NCBI RefSeq assembly: GCF_003967175.1
Contig: NZ_AP018553.1
Coordinates: 1,116,001 to 1,180,000 of the forward strand
Direction of reading: 5' to 3'
DNA from: Sulfodiicoccus acidiphilus
GTDB taxonomy: Archaea > Thermoproteota > Thermoprotei_A > Sulfolobales > Sulfolobaceae
DNA: 64,000 nt
In this document: in pieces, positions 28,627 through 38,864 of the stretch
How positions within the stretch are numbered: the stretch's first letter is position 1
Layout: the number at the start of each line of letters is the position of its first letter
Notes under the pieces: model-generated
The model's database searches: none
Told to the model about the DNA's origin: nothing
The model's input: the letters and a program-made list of their open reading frames with translations, nothing else
Made by a program: the position numbers and the translations under genes

Positions 28627-29766
28627 TTAGTCCTGTGAAAGGACTTCTTTCAATACTCTCACTCCCTTAACAATGTGCTCCTCTTGTGCTACTGCAACAC
28701 TTAGTCTTGCGTAAGTCTCTCCCCCTCTAAGAAAGAACGGCCCAGCTGGAACGAAAAGAAGTCCTTTCGTCAGCGCAGTATGAAAGACACTATCAGCGTC
28801 CTTATGTAGATTTAGGAGCAAAAAGAAACCACAGGACGGAGGATTGAAGTCGTCCAATCTGTTTTCCCTAAGAGATTCTACAAGGATCTTCATCTTCCTT
28901 CCGTAGTGAGAGCTTAGTTGCTCTGTCCTGCCTTGGATCACTCCCCTTTTCAAGAGGTCAGCTACAACGTATTGATTGATGGTGGACGTTGAGAAATCGT
29001 TCTGCTCGAGCAGGGCTAACTTCTCAGCTACTTCCTGATTTGCTAAAATGAAGCCTATCCTCAGCCCTGGCGCGAGAATCTTACTGAAGGTGCTCACGTA
29101 AATCACTCTACCGTTGTTATCGAAGGACTTAACTGGAGGGGGAACCCCAGTGGATATTGGCCTGTAGGGATCGTCTTCAAGTATGTAGAAGTTCCGCTCC
29201 TCTGCCAACTCCGCCAACCTCTTTCTTCTCTCTAAACACGTCGTGACACCTGCTGGATTGTGGCAGTTGGGAATTATGTAAACTATAGAAACTTTCACAG
29301 TCCTAGTTAGAGATTCCAATTCATCTACTGACATTCCCCTTTCATCTAGAGAGACAGGTAGGACTACGGAGCTCCTTAACTTCATGGGAGTGAGGGTCTC
29401 TACGAAGGTTGGATTCTCGGCGACTACTACCTCGTTCTCAAGCAGGTACTTAGCGATCAACTCTATTGCATGTTGCGCACCACTCGTTACGACGAGCCTT
29501 TCTCCCTTTCTTATCGATAGTCCTAAGAAAGGCAGAAAGTTCTCTATTTCCTTTACTAGAGATTCCTGACCTCCGGCTCCTGGATAACCTAGAGCTCGAG
29601 GCCCGAGGTCGCTCAGGACCCTGTCGTATGAGTTCATTATTTCTCCCACTGGGATGGTCGAGGGATCGGGCGAGCCTGCAGCCAAGTTGTATAGCGCCCT
29701 AGAGCTATACCTCGACGCCATCTCCACAGGTGATAACTCTATTTCCTTACCGATCCTAGAGACCAT
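28627..29766 (-). CDS. PLP-dependent class I aminotransferase
   Basis: A 379-residue fold-type I aminotransferase of the MocR/LysN-like subgroup. The N-terminal part has YNLAAGSPDPSTIP. The PLP-binding region has TSGAQHAIEL near residue 94, IIPNCHNPAG near 165, EDDPYR near 198, and STFSKILAPGLRIGF near 229 with the Schiff-base lysine. Such enzymes act on 2-aminoadipate, aromatic or branched amino acids. The exact substrate is not determined. It overlaps the preceding ornithine cyclodeaminase homologue by 28 bp, forming an operon. Confidence 0.85.
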   Translation of the reverse strand: MVSRIGKEIELSPVEMASRYSSRALYNLAAGSPDPSTIPVGEIMNSYDRVLSDLGPRALGYPGAGGQESLVKEIENFLPFLGLSIRKGERLVVTSGAQHAIELIAKYLLENEVVVAENPTFVETLTPMKLRSSVVLPVSLDERGMSVDELESLTRTVKVSIVYIIPNCHNPAGVTTCLERRKRLAELAEERNFYILEDDPYRPISTGVPPPVKSFDNNGRVIYVSTFSKILAPGLRIGFILANQEVAEKLALLEQNDFSTSTINQYVVADLLKRGVIQGRTEQLSSHYGRKMKILVESLRENRLDDFNPPSCGFFLLLNLHKDADSVFHTALTKGLLFVPAGPFFLRGGETYARLSVAVAQEEHIVKGVRVLKEVLSQD

Positions 29767-30716
29767 GTCCCCCTCACCTTTACCTCCTCTCGACCCCCAC
29801 TTTTCACCGCCTTCTCAAGCAAAACCTTCATGACACTTACGTCCTCTAGCCCTATCCCCACCGACTTAAACATGGTCACTTGCTCTTTGGAGCTCCTGCC
29901 TACCTTCCTAGCTACGACAGAAGAGAAAGGAACAACCTTCTCCCACTCCATCATATTCATCTTTTCGGCAAGTACGAAGTCTCCTGACTCTAACCTCACC
30001 TGCTCCAAGTCCTCCACTGCTATTACACTTGACGCTTTTATTAAGTCTGGAAAGACCTCAGCCCTAGACGGTACGTTAGACCCGAAGGCGTTGACGTGAA
30101 CTCCTTGAGGTAACATGCTACTTTTCAAGAAAGGTGCTTGGGAGTTCGTTATTGTTACTACTACATCGGCCCCCTCACAGGCATCGGTGTAGCTGGACGC
30201 CACCTTTACTCTTATTCCTTTCTCCTCGAATACCCTCTCGGCCTCGAATATCCTCTCCTTGGTCCTAGAGAAGATCTTTAGACTTGCTCCAGTTAACTCG
30301 TGAAACGCCTCCACCTGGGCCATTCCCTGTCTACCAAGTCCAATTATGGAGACCGAACCGAGGTTATTAGCCATGTACTTAGCTCCCAGCACAGATAGGG
30401 CGGCGGTCCTCATTCTTCCCATTAAATCCGACTCGACCAGGGCTACTAACTCCCCACTAGATGCGTCGAATAGTAACGACACGAAGTTGGGCTGAAACTT
30501 GCCGCTAATGTAGGCCTTGAAGCCCAAGTAATTCCAAATTCCCGCAGCTTGGATACTTAACGTAGCTCCAGCTATGGACGTTCTGGTCCTAGGAGTATTA
30601 ATAGTGGCACCTTCAGCTTGCTCTAAGAACGCCTTCTCGAGCACATCAAAAATCTCCTTATAGGTAAGTAGCTTCTCTACGTCGGTCTCCCTAAGGACTA
30701 TCAAGTTAAACCACAC
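29739..30716 (-). CDS. ornithine cyclodeaminase/mu-crystallin family protein
   Basis: A 325-residue NAD-dependent family. Seen are the Arg-containing GRMRTAALSVLGAKY, the Rossmann motif IIGLGRQGMAQVEA, and VVVTITNSQAPFL followed by VNAFGSNVP. Related archaeal enzymes are ornithine cyclodeaminases, alanine dehydrogenases or ketimine reductases. Its pairing with an aminotransferase suggests amino-acid interconversion. A start at an internal residue (IVLRETDVEKLL) instead of 30716 is possible. Confidence 0.8.
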   Translation of the reverse strand: MWFNLIVLRETDVEKLLTYKEIFDVLEKAFLEQAEGATINTPRTRTSIAGATLSIQAAGIWNYLGFKAYISGKFQPNFVSLLFDASSGELVALVESDLMGRMRTAALSVLGAKYMANNLGSVSIIGLGRQGMAQVEAFHELTGASLKIFSRTKERIFEAERVFEEKGIRVKVASSYTDACEGADVVVTITNSQAPFLKSSMLPQGVHVNAFGSNVPSRAEVFPDLIKASSVIAVEDLEQVRLESGDFVLAEKMNMMEWEKVVPFSSVVARKVGRSSKEQVTMFKSVGIGLEDVSVMKVLLEKAVKSGGREEVKVRGTWSLGSVRK

Positions 30717-30875
30717 CTAATGCACTGGGCCCACAAATAAGCATTGAATGGAGGTCCTCGAGCTCATGACGTCAAGAAAATGTTAAGAAATGAAGAAGAC
30801 AATTGCTCTCACTCGTATCAGTCAACTGTCGAAATCTGTACTAATGATTTAAACTCTCCACTCGAGAGTTGGAGT

Positions 30876-32050
30876 ATGAGGGAGGTGTTTATAGTATCAG
30901 CTGCTCGCACACCTATCGGTAAGTTACTTGGAACTCTGAGCAGGCTTTCCCCCGTGGAGTTGGGGGTCCACGCAGTTAAGGCAGCCCTTTCCAAGGGGTC
31001 AGTTCCCCCTGAAGCGGTAGATATGGTAATTATAGGGAACGTCCTTAGGGCAGGCCACGGACAGGACCTGGCTAGACAAATCTCAATCAGAGCTGGGATA
31101 AGACCTGAAGTGGATGCTTACAGCGTAGATATGGTTTGCTCTTCTGGAATGATGAGCTTCATAAACGGCGTACAGCAGATAAAGAGCGAGGACTCGGAGT
31201 TGGTAGTGGTTGGAGGAACTGAGAGTATGAGCCAGGCTCCCTTCGTCACCGATCCCACTCCAAGACAGGGTGTAAAGTTTTCAAGGACCGGCCTACGTTT
31301 GAGTGACTCTCTACTTGTGGATGGTTTGACGGATCCTTTTAACCAGAAACTCATGGGGAAGAAGCTGATATGGTAGCTAAGAAGAACAACATCTCTAGAA
31401 GGGACCTGGATGAAGTCTCGTTAGAAAGCCATAGGAGGGCCGCTAAGGCAACAGACGAAGGACGGTTCAGGGACGAGATAGAGCCACTTCACCTAGGAGG
31501 AGTTCTCGTGGACAAGGATGAAGGTATTAAGAGGGATACTTCGATGGAGAAACTGTCTAAGTTGCCTCCAGCCTTTGGTTCCGACGGGCTTCACACAGCT
31601 GGCACGTCATCCCAGATGTCGGATGGCGCTGCTGCTGTAGTACTTGCAAGCGACGAAGCTTTGAGGAAGTACAGACTGCAGCCAGTCGCTAGGGTCCTAG
31701 GTTACAGTTGGATAGGAGTGGAGAGCTGGAGATTTACGGAGGCTCCCATAGCGGCGGTTAAGAAGCTGTTGAACAAACTGAACTTGAGCTTGACTCAGTT
31801 TGACTTCTTCGAGAATAACGAGGCATTCGCGGTGAACAGTGTTCTGTTCAATAGGTTTCTTAACGTTTCATATGATGTACTGAACGTCAACGGAGGAGCT
31901 ATAGCATTGGGACATCCGATTGGGGCCAGCGGATCGAGAATAATAGTTACACTCCTTAATGTTCTAAAGCGAAATGGTGGAAGGAAGGGGATAGCTGCTC
32001 TCTGCCATGGTATAGGTGGAGCGACTGCAGTGGCTTTAGAGCTGCTTTGA
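30876..32050 (+). pseudogene. thiolase (acetyl-CoA acetyltransferase) interrupted by one frameshift
   Basis: The two parts (30876-31376 and 31370-32050) are complete halves of one ~390-residue thiolase. The first has VSAARTPIGKLLGTL and the nucleophile DMVCSSGMMS; the second has NNEAFAV, NVNGGAIALGHPIGASG and the C-terminal ALCHGIGGATA cysteine. The frame breaks in ATGGGGAAGAAG at 31353. Restoring one G to the GGGG run gives MGEEADMVAKK, exactly the family sequence. All catalytic residues are intact, so either the consensus lacks a base or the gene was inactivated recently. Start chosen at MREVFIVSA. It would join or split acetoacetyl-CoA type substrates. Confidence 0.85.
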
Positions 32051-32053
32051 GTT

Positions 32054-32321
32054 GTGAACTTACCTTGCTCTCACGGACAGGGCATCGTGCTTCATAACCC
32101 CACCTTGCTTAACGGGTACGGATGGAGCTCCAAGGCTCAGAGGGCCGTTCCGGCCCTGGTCTAGATCTGCCGGTGTCCACACGTCGCCAGATGGGGCAGA
32201 GTGTTACCTCACGGACCCTCGCTCGGAGGCGTCTCGGCGACTCACTCAGACTCAATGACTATAGTCTAGATATTATCGCGAGAACTTACATTTAAACGGG
32301 TCTTCCGCCCCCTTAACCCGC
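32054..32321 (-). mobile_element. non-autonomous IS200/IS605-type element, family B copy
   Basis: Minus orientation. The right end GTTCAC at 32054 is 3 bp after the thiolase stop. It carries GCAAGGTGGGGTTATGAAGCA and a hairpin. The conserved core GTCGCCGAGACGCCTC lies near 32240, and the left end GGGTTAAGGGGGCGGAAG near 32310. It is somewhat shorter (268 bp) and more diverged than the copy at 54428. Confidence 0.65.
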
Positions 32322-32430
32322 TTTAAGATAAAGGATGTGAGTTCCGAGGAGGGAGTCAGATTCCCTGGGCCTGAGTTTCTAAAACCTTAATAGCTCTACT
32401 TCCCACTCCTTCTAAAGGTGAAGGAAAGGG

Positions 32431-32754
32431 TTGCCTAAGAAAACACAAGATAACACTACTCCCCGCGAGATACCAAGACCCGCTGAGGGAGAAGTCATTT
32501 GTGTAGTGAAGAAAACTCTAGGAGGAGATCACCTGTCCGTGAGGTGTTTCGACGGAGTGGAGCGTCTAGCCAGGATACCAGGGAGAATGAAAAAGAAAGT
32601 GTGGATGAGGGAGGGAGATGTCATCTTAGCTGCTCCCTGGGACATCCAAAGCAACAAGTGTGACGTTGTGTACAAGTATGGTAATGATGAAGTAAGGAAG
32701 TTGATAGAGTTCGGGGTAATAGACCCCAATATACTCGATCAACTTAGAGGTTGA
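32431..32754 (+). CDS. eif1A: translation initiation factor aIF-1A
   Basis: A 107-residue OB-fold protein matching archaeal aIF1A from end to end ([58 protein letters not shown]). It binds the small ribosomal subunit A site and promotes initiation. The start is TTG at 32431, preceded by GGAAAGGG as a ribosome binding site. It overlaps the RIO kinase gene by 4 bp, a linkage common in archaea. Confidence 0.93.
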   Translation: MPKKTQDNTTPREIPRPAEGEVICVVKKTLGGDHLSVRCFDGVERLARIPGRMKKKVWMREGDVILAAPWDIQSNKCDVVYKYGNDEVRKLIEFGVIDPNILDQLRG

Positions 32755-33521
32755 ACCCCATAGTAAAGAGGAGCCAAAGAAGGAGGAAGGACGAGGATAA
32801 TGTAAAGGTAGTTGACTCTGCACTCGATAGCAGGACCGCTCAGGCTATCTTGGAGATCATGCGGAAGCTCAGGTTGAGGAGGGTCTTGGGATCAATAGCC
32901 TCTGGTAAAGAGGCGCGAATCTATCCGGCAATAGACGAGGCAGAGAAATACTATGCTCTGAAGGTTTACTACATGGCAACAGCCACGAGTAAGAGAAGCA
33001 CTATCAAGTATATCCAAGGAGATCCGCGATTCGACGGAGTGAGCCTTGGAGATACGAAGGAACTGATATATACGTGGGCCAAGAAGGAGTTCAAGAACCT
33101 CATAAGAATGGCTGGAGCGGGAGTGAGAGTCCCCCAGCCCTTTGTCCTCGTAAGGAATGTCGTAGCCATGGAGTTCCTAGGTGACGGGCCTGCTCGGGCT
33201 CCTCTCCTAAGGGAGCTTGATCCTTCTTTGATAGACGCCGCACTGTATCTGAAACTGATAGAGCAGGTCGAACTCACAGTAACCAAAGCTAGGCTGGTCC
33301 ACGGAGATCTGAGCGAATATAATGTTGTGATTGTCCGGGGAGAGCCTTACCTCATAGACGTTGGTCAAGCTTTGCCAGTAGAACACGATAAGGCAGAGGA
33401 GATGTTGATAAGGGACCTAAGTAACTTAAACAGGTTCTTCGAGAGGCTAGGTATAGAGACCGTTGAAGTCGAGGAGACAGCTAAGGACTTACTGAAAAGG
33501 GCGGGGAGTCTTACCTCTTAA
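32751..33521 (+). CDS. rio1: RIO1-type serine protein kinase
   Basis: A 256-residue atypical kinase with the P-loop segment [13 protein letters not shown], the ATP lysine in YYALKVYY, the catalytic loop HGDLSEYN and the metal-binding IDVGQA (DFG equivalent). RIO1 acts in late maturation of the small ribosomal subunit. It is translated from TTG overlapping the aIF1A stop. Its 3' end overlaps the convergent glycosyltransferase by 11 bp. Confidence 0.93.
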   Translation: MNPIVKRSQRRRKDEDNVKVVDSALDSRTAQAILEIMRKLRLRRVLGSIASGKEARIYPAIDEAEKYYALKVYYMATATSKRSTIKYIQGDPRFDGVSLGDTKELIYTWAKKEFKNLIRMAGAGVRVPQPFVLVRNVVAMEFLGDGPARAPLLRELDPSLIDAALYLKLIEQVELTVTKARLVHGDLSEYNVVIVRGEPYLIDVGQALPVEHDKAEEMLIRDLSNLNRFFERLGIETVEVEETAKDLLKRAGSLTS

Positions 33522-34830
33522 CGTATCCAGCCATTGCATCAGAGAAGACCTCCTTTAACCTCTCTAGCGCGGCTTCAACAGAACATTTCCTTACCGTTTC
33601 TTTACCTACCTTTCCCATCCTGTCTGGATCTTTGAAGGCTAGCTCCAATTTACGGGCCAGCTCTTCATGATCACCAGCCCTGAACACGTAACCATTGACT
33701 CCCTCTAAGACTAACTCACTGACTCCGGCCCCAGAACTCACAACAGCAGGTTTCTCGTAGGCCCAGCCCTCACAAGCCACTAGCCCGAAACCCTCTACAT
33801 TAGAGGGGAGGAGAACTACGTCAGCTCTCTGGTATAGGGCGTTGAGTTGATGATCCTCGACGTAGCCTGTGAAGATCACTTTATCCTCAAGTTTAAGTTC
33901 CCTAACTAGCGCCTTTAGCTTAGAAGCCCATGAACTAGCCTTATTGTATCCTAGGGACTTCGACGTGAAACTACCGTTCCCCACCAGCACGAGTTTGCCC
34001 TCCACTTTGTTCATCGCCTTTATCGCGACGTCTTGACTCTTTATTGGATCCATTCTTCCTACCACTACTATTACCTTGTCGTCTGGTTTCAGGTTGAACT
34101 TAGCCGACACCTCATCCACCTCAGCTCTATTAGGAGTGGTCATCTGGTCCACGTCAATAAACGGATACACTTGCCTCGCCTTTACTCTGGCTCCAGCCCT
34201 CACTAGGCTCTCAAGGTCTCTCTTGGTGCTTACTATTACTTCGTCGAAGCCCTCAAAGGACTTGAGCAGGAAATCCCTTATTTTTGGACTTAGTCTCTCT
34301 ACGGCAACAGGTATGTGGTACCATAGGACTGTCGGAGCCGAGGGTCCTATTATCCCCCCTATGAGGAGCTGTTGAAAGTCGTTGATGAAGTATAGGTCTG
34401 TATCATCGTAGAACTCGAGCAGCTTCTGGGACGACATCCAGTTGTAGGTGGCGTACGCTATGTAGTCCTTGGGGCTCATATCGTATCTCCTTACACCGTG
34501 GGCCTCATTGTAAAGGCCCTCTTTGAAATTAGTGTAGTGCCTTAACGTAGAGGGGTCGAGGTCTATGAAGTGCACTTCGACTTCTCCCATCTTAACTGAC
34601 GGAGGGTAGCCTGGTCCTAAGGAAACCCACCTAACTCTAGAGAATCTTCCTTTGGATATCATACCTAACATCATTTTCGCGACCCCCCCAACAGTGAGGG
34701 TGTAGTCAGATGGTTCGAGTTTAGAGACGTCGAGAGGTAGGTCTCTCGCATCGTACCTTTCCAAGATCTCTCTATAGTTTACGTCGAACCTAATTGGAGG
34801 AGTCTGGCTGTTTATTGCAATTGAAGACAT
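33511..34830 (-). CDS. GT4-type glycosyltransferase (trehalose synthase TreT-like)
   Basis: About 439 residues with two Rossmann-like halves. The C-terminal half has [18 protein letters not shown] (about 270), [24 protein letters not shown] and the [16 protein letters not shown] motif typical of GT-B retaining transferases. The overall layout resembles archaeal TreT or sucrose/trehalose synthases, so a role in trehalose or glycoconjugate synthesis is possible. I prefer the ATG at 34830; a TTG at 34869 would overlap PepQ by 11 bp and add residues without homology. Confidence 0.75.
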   Translation of the reverse strand: MSSIAINSQTPPIRFDVNYREILERYDARDLPLDVSKLEPSDYTLTVGGVAKMMLGMISKGRFSRVRWVSLGPGYPPSVKMGEVEVHFIDLDPSTLRHYTNFKEGLYNEAHGVRRYDMSPKDYIAYATYNWMSSQKLLEFYDDTDLYFINDFQQLLIGGIIGPSAPTVLWYHIPVAVERLSPKIRDFLLKSFEGFDEVIVSTKRDLESLVRAGARVKARQVYPFIDVDQMTTPNRAEVDEVSAKFNLKPDDKVIVVVGRMDPIKSQDVAIKAMNKVEGKLVLVGNGSFTSKSLGYNKASSWASKLKALVRELKLEDKVIFTGYVEDHQLNALYQRADVVLLPSNVEGFGLVACEGWAYEKPAVVSSGAGVSELVLEGVNGYVFRAGDHEELARKLELAFKDPDRMGKVGKETVRKCSVEAALERLKEVFSDAMAGYVKR

Positions 34831-34858
34831 ACTATGAAGTCTCACTCCAAGTAAAAAA

Positions 34859-35917
34859 CTAGAGAACAAGGATTTCTTTAGATAGAGAGTTCATCACTTG
34901 CGCTCTTCCCCTTAGAATAACCATGTCCTCTATTCTAACCCCTAATTTCCCTGGCAAGTAGACTCCCGGTTCTACCGTGAACACGTTGCCGTCTACAAGG
35001 GGTTCCTCGTTATCCTTAGAGATGTAAGGTGGCTCATGCACGTCTATTCCTATCCCGTGCCCTGTTCTATGAATGAAGAACTGTCCGAGGCCAGCTCGAG
35101 AGATCACTGTCCTAGCGAGCGAATCGGCCTCGGCCCCACTCATTCCAGATCTCACTCTTTCCTCAGCTATAGATTGAGCCTCCTTTACTACGTTATAGAT
35201 CCTTTCAACCTCTGCGGACGGCCTAGAGAGAAAAACCGTCCTAGTTGTGTCGGTGTTGTAGCCTTTCCACCTTATCCCGTAATCTAGTACTATGGGATCT
35301 CCATTCTTTAATTTTCTATCAGTTGACCGCATGTGAGGCATTGAGGTGTTTGGCCCTGAAGTCACGATGGGCTCGAACGAGGGGCCTTGACTTCCCAACT
35401 CTCTTGCTTTGTTCTCTATCAACCTTGAGACATGTTTCTCCGACAATCCCTCCTTTATGGTAGGAAGAACCTCCTCCAGAACCTTTTCTGACACCCTCAC
35501 TGCAGTTTCCATTAACGCTATTTCATCTTCGTCCTTAACAGCGCGCATTGGAGAAAGTAACTCAGACGCCCGACCGACCTTGGATGGACCGTAACGCTCT
35601 ACTATTGAAAGTGAAATAAACGTAGGGAGCCAATCGTCCAGGTAGACGCTCCTTCCCCGTTCTAGGGTAAGTTTAGAAAAGGGATCTTCACCATCTCCGT
35701 ATGCCTCGACTCTATAGCCGAGCTGCGTTATCTGCTCGTCGTAGAGTTTAGGAGCCAGAAAGAAGTGGTCATCCAGTGATACCACGAAGAGGAGAGGCCT
35801 CTCCATCTGCTCTTCTCTGAAGGACGTCAAGTAAAAACAGTCGCTATTAGGGCCTAGCAACACATAGTCAATCCCCTTCACCATCATCTTTTCCCTAAGT
35901 CTGGCTATCCTGTCCAC
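34859..35917 (-). CDS. pepQ: Xaa-Pro dipeptidase/aminopeptidase (M24)
   Basis: A 352-residue creatinase-fold metallopeptidase. The metal ligands are visible: the two aspartates in [20 protein letters not shown], the histidine in [15 protein letters not shown], the glutamate in [10 protein letters not shown] and the last one in VRIEDMV. It releases N-terminal residues preceding proline during peptide recycling. The N-terminal domain ([17 protein letters not shown]) fits the prolidase subfamily. Confidence 0.9.
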   Translation of the reverse strand: MDRIARLREKMMVKGIDYVLLGPNSDCFYLTSFREEQMERPLLFVVSLDDHFFLAPKLYDEQITQLGYRVEAYGDGEDPFSKLTLERGRSVYLDDWLPTFISLSIVERYGPSKVGRASELLSPMRAVKDEDEIALMETAVRVSEKVLEEVLPTIKEGLSEKHVSRLIENKARELGSQGPSFEPIVTSGPNTSMPHMRSTDRKLKNGDPIVLDYGIRWKGYNTDTTRTVFLSRPSAEVERIYNVVKEAQSIAEERVRSGMSGAEADSLARTVISRAGLGQFFIHRTGHGIGIDVHEPPYISKDNEEPLVDGNVFTVEPGVYLPGKLGVRIEDMVILRGRAQVMNSLSKEILVL

Positions 35918-36023
35918 GTAATAATATCTCCTAAGGAGTTAAAATTGAGTTCTGTAATAGGCTTTTTCCGACTAGTGCTCTTAGTTTCGACTTTATGGGG
36001 GACCAAGCCCGAATACTTCTTAC

Positions 36024-36367
36024 AAAGTCGGGGGTTAAGGGGGCGGAAAGTCTCGCCTTTCACGGCGGGGACGGATAGCCCCCTCATATTTATACTTCTT
36101 TGTTAAAATTTCTCTTAGTGGTACTAACGACGCTCCTCCCCAGCTCGATCTAAGGTTTAATGGGACTGTGGGAGGAGCGAGCAGCGGCTTCGATTTCCTT
36201 TAAGGGACTAGACGTAATGGGTGAAAGTCCCCTCCTCTTCAAATGGGAGTAGATCTCTGATCCACTCGACTGCCCACCAAACGAGAGATGTAATCCCGAA
36301 CCGACGGTGGGAACGACGATCCCTCTGGGAGGGAACCATCGCCCTTCCAGGGCGGGGAGGAAGTCAG
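36024..36367 (+). mobile_element. non-autonomous IS200/IS605-type element, family A copy 2
   Basis: It is preceded by TTAC (36020-36023). It is nearly identical to the copy at 5196: left end GGGGTTAAGGGGGCGGAAAG, internal hairpin GCTCCTCCC with GGGAGGAGC, AGATC/GATCCAC hairpin, and right end ending GGCGGGGAGGAAGTCAG. Differences are scattered substitutions, some of them paired or loop changes. The 36368-36707 interval that follows contains an inverted repeat (GGGCTCAGAGAA near 36489 with TTCTCTGATCCCC near 36530) but no gene. Confidence 0.8.
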
Positions 36368-36707
36368 TGAGAAATACATTCCTAACAAACGGACTTAACC
36401 TCCCCCTCAGGAAAGTTCTCCTTCGGAGGGGATTCCTCGTTAACGTAGTCGGTTGGGTTACGTCTCTAGTTTGGTAGATAGTCGATGGGCTCAGAGAACA
36501 TCCCCACCTGATGGTGGAATCGTCGACATTCTCTGATCCCCCTATATTTAGAATAATATGTTGGTTGTTCCTTCCCCAGTAGGCCTAGGGAGGAGAGTCG
36601 TCACTGAGGATGTGCTAGGCAAACTACGTCTAAACTACCTTTGACGCCCTAAGGGATGAGGCTTTGGTTGGTGTGTAAAGAGAGGCACGCTCAATATTCA
36701 AAGCAAC

Positions 36708-37429
36708 TTAGCGTGTTAAAGCCGATCTTAACTTGACTACTTCCCCTACTATAAATATGGCCGGCGCTCTAACTTTGTTCTCCCTTACAACTACGTCTAG
36801 CTTTTCGAGGGTCGAGACGAACACCCTTTGTCCAGGTAAAGTCCCGTTTTCTATTACTGCCACAGGCTCCCCAGCTGGTCGTACCTTCAAGAGTTGCTCT
36901 TTGAGCCTGTCCGCGACGTGAACCCCCATCAATATCACCAGGGTTCCCTTCTTGGGCACGTAGTCTAAATCAATGACTTCCCCTGTCGATCTAACCGCAG
37001 TTAGCACAGTCACGCCAGAACTCATCCACCTACTTGTGACAGGTATACCGGCGTAAGCGGGAACCGCAAACGCGCTGCTCACACCAGGCACGACTTCACA
37101 ACAAATACCCTTCTCAACAAGGTAGGCACACTCTTCTTCTCCTCTTCCGAAGACATAGGGATCTCCTCCCTTAAGCCTGACTACAGTTTTACCTTCAGAA
37201 GCGTACTTGTATAAGAGCTGGTTTATCTCTTCCTGCTTCTTAGATTCCCCCATCCCCTTCCCAGCGAAGATCAGGATGCAGTCCCTCCTAGCCCTAGAGA
37301 GGAGGTCGTGAGAGACAAGCCTATCATAGACAATGACGTCCGCATCCTCGATTAGGCTTATGCCCCTGCATGTAACTAGGCTGGGATCGCCAGGGCCAGC
37401 ACCTACTAAGTAAACCCTCCCCGGTCCAT
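36708..37429 (-). pseudogene. cobA: uroporphyrinogen-III C-methyltransferase (CobA/SirA) with an N-terminal frameshift
   Basis: The body has the SUMT motifs VYLVGAGPGDP, VIVYDRLVS, VVRLKGGDPYVFGRG, VVPGVSSAFAVPAYAGIPVT and ILMG. It would dimethylate uroporphyrinogen III on the way to sirohaem, cobalamin or archaeal haem. The conserved first 60 residues have no start in their own frame. An ATG at 37429 lies one base out of frame. Restoring one G to CCGGGGAGG near 37418 gives MDRGRVYLVGAGPGD, a normal N-terminus. Without repair only an internal start at 37253 remains, which would delete the SAM-binding GAGPGD loop. Confidence 0.82.
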
Positions 37430-37554
37430 CTTAATGGCATGGGCTCTCGAGTTAAAGTATCTAATTGTTGATTGCTACACTCGCTCTCAGAACGATTGTT
37501 GTCCATCTTTAGAGGGTTTTTAAAAGAGGAGAATTCCTTGCGAGGGGTTCCCTT

Positions 37555-37833
37555 GCGAACTCACCCTGCTCTAAGGGGTGTGGCTTCCTGCTTCATGGCC
37601 CCCTTTGCCCACGGGCAAGGGCAGAGCTTCACAGACGCTGAGGACCGTCCCAGCCCTGCACGAGATGAGTGCCCACGGAGAGCCATGGGCCGGGGCGGCG
37701 ACGTGTCTCGCGGACACTTGCTTCGAAGCGTCTCGGGGACTCACACCGTCTATGAGTACCATGGTAAGTTTCTTGAGGTTGAATTCAAAAGAGGGGGGCT
37801 ATCCATCCTTCCGGTAGGGGTCTTCCATCCCCC
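37555..37833 (-). mobile_element. non-autonomous IS200/IS605-type element, family B copy
   Basis: Minus orientation, about 280 bp. The left end is at 37833 (GGGGGATGGAAGACCCC, TTAAC outside). The core has GTCCCCGAGACGCTTCG near 37720, then GGCAAAGGGGG and GAAGCAGGAAGCCAC, ending near 37555. Reading frames across it on both strands are artefacts. Confidence 0.65.
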
Positions 37834-37859
37834 GTTAAGATAAATAAAGCGCACATCAC

Positions 37860-38052
37860 TAAAATCGAGACAGTAGTAGAGCATGTCCGCAGGAGCTGAT
37901 CCCACACTCTCTGAGTTGGAGTTAGTGCCGGTGGAGTGTCAACCGTCAGCGACTTCACTTCGCTGAACGGTTACGTGGAACCCCTCTAGGAGAGGTCCTC
38001 TGCTGGGCAAGAAACCACTATGACGCCACCTCGCGAGGGCGAGGTAGTTCAC
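37860..38052 (+). repeat. degenerate family B right half with two hairpins, abutting copT
   Basis: AACCGTCAGCG (37941-37951) pairs with CGCTGAACGGTT (37961-37972, one bulge), and CCTCT/AGAGG forms a second hairpin at 37983-37995. A right end CACCTCGCGAGGGCGAGG then TAGTTCAC finishes at 38052. The terminal GTTCAC supplies the copT stop codon on the other strand. Confidence 0.45.
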
Positions 38053-38573
38053 TTCGTTTTAATGTTCTTTGACCTATGGGAGTACTTAGACCTTATCTCG
38101 GATAGGCAAGTCCGGCAACATAAGTAAAATACCTTTCTTCCTCTTCTATAAGTCAAGGGGTCACCTCTTATCTTCCCTCCACAGTAGTCGCAACTCAATC
38201 CCGCGAGTGCGAATCCGCTCTCCTGTCTAGCAACTATCACTGCCCTTTTTCCCTTTATTTTGCCAAGCTTTTCAGTAAGTTCTTCTAGCGTCTTGGCTCT
38301 AATCAAGTTGACCACCCTCCCGTCTATGGCTCTGTAGGCCTCGCTAGAGACCTTGCTCTCGATTATCACGAATGCAACAAAGCCTGGCTCTGGAACGTTA
38401 ACCGTAAACTTGATTCCTTTCTTTTTGAGCGCTGAAATCACCCTTGCAGCAGTAGATCTACTCACGTTGAGCTCTTGCGCTAATTTCCTCAAGGGTATCC
38501 TAGAGTCGTTCCTGAGAACCTCGATAGCTCTTTGCTCCAATTCACTCACTTCTACCTCGTCATTATTCCCCAT
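38049..38573 (-). CDS. copT: copper-responsive regulator CopT/CopR (Lrp-type HTH plus TRASH domain)
   Basis: A 174-residue protein. An N-terminal winged helix (LEQRAIEVLRNDSRIPLRKLAQ) resembles Lrp/AsnC, and a C-terminal TRASH metal-binding domain contains CDYCGGKI and CCRTC. In Saccharolobus the homologue binds the divergent copMA promoter and releases it when copper binds. The position here, divergent from copM and copA, is the same. Its TGA stop falls in the end of a mobile-element remnant, so the last few residues may have been replaced. Confidence 0.85.
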   Translation of the reverse strand: MGNNDEVEVSELEQRAIEVLRNDSRIPLRKLAQELNVSRSTAARVISALKKKGIKFTVNVPEPGFVAFVIIESKVSSEAYRAIDGRVVNLIRAKTLEELTEKLGKIKGKRAVIVARQESGFALAGLSCDYCGGKIRGDPLTYRRGRKVFYLCCRTCLSEIRSKYSHRSKNIKTK

Positions 38574-38690
38574 ATGTCATTCTTACCTGCGGTGAATATG
38601 AGTATTTTGTCACTATAAAGCGCATAGAGCAGACATTTTGCTCGTCAAAAACCTGAAATATGTAAGATGGAGTAAGGTACTTAGATTACA

Positions 38691-38858
38691 ATGGCCCAAG
38701 ATCCGGTATGTGGTATGAAAGTAGACGAATCCACTAACCTCAAGACCATGTACAGGGGAAAATTGTACTACTTCTGTTCTCCGGCCTGTAAATCCGCGTT
38801 TCAGAAGGATCCAGAAAGTTACCTGAGAAGTGGACCTAAGGGGATGCCACATGGGTGA
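38691..38858 (+). CDS. copM: small TRASH/YHS-domain copper metallochaperone CopM
   Basis: A 55-residue protein: DPVCGMKV near the start and YYFCSPACKSAF in the middle give the three-cysteine TRASH/YHS pattern. In Sulfolobales CopM sits just before the CopA copper ATPase and is induced by copper. The copA start follows 6 bp after its stop. Confidence 0.88.
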   Translation: MAQDPVCGMKVDESTNLKTMYRGKLYYFCSPACKSAFQKDPESYLRSGPKGMPHG

Positions 38859-38864
38859 ACCGAA

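Noticed and set aside
37472-37843. 123-codon plus-strand frame
   Set aside because: It covers a family B element; composition and repeats explain it.
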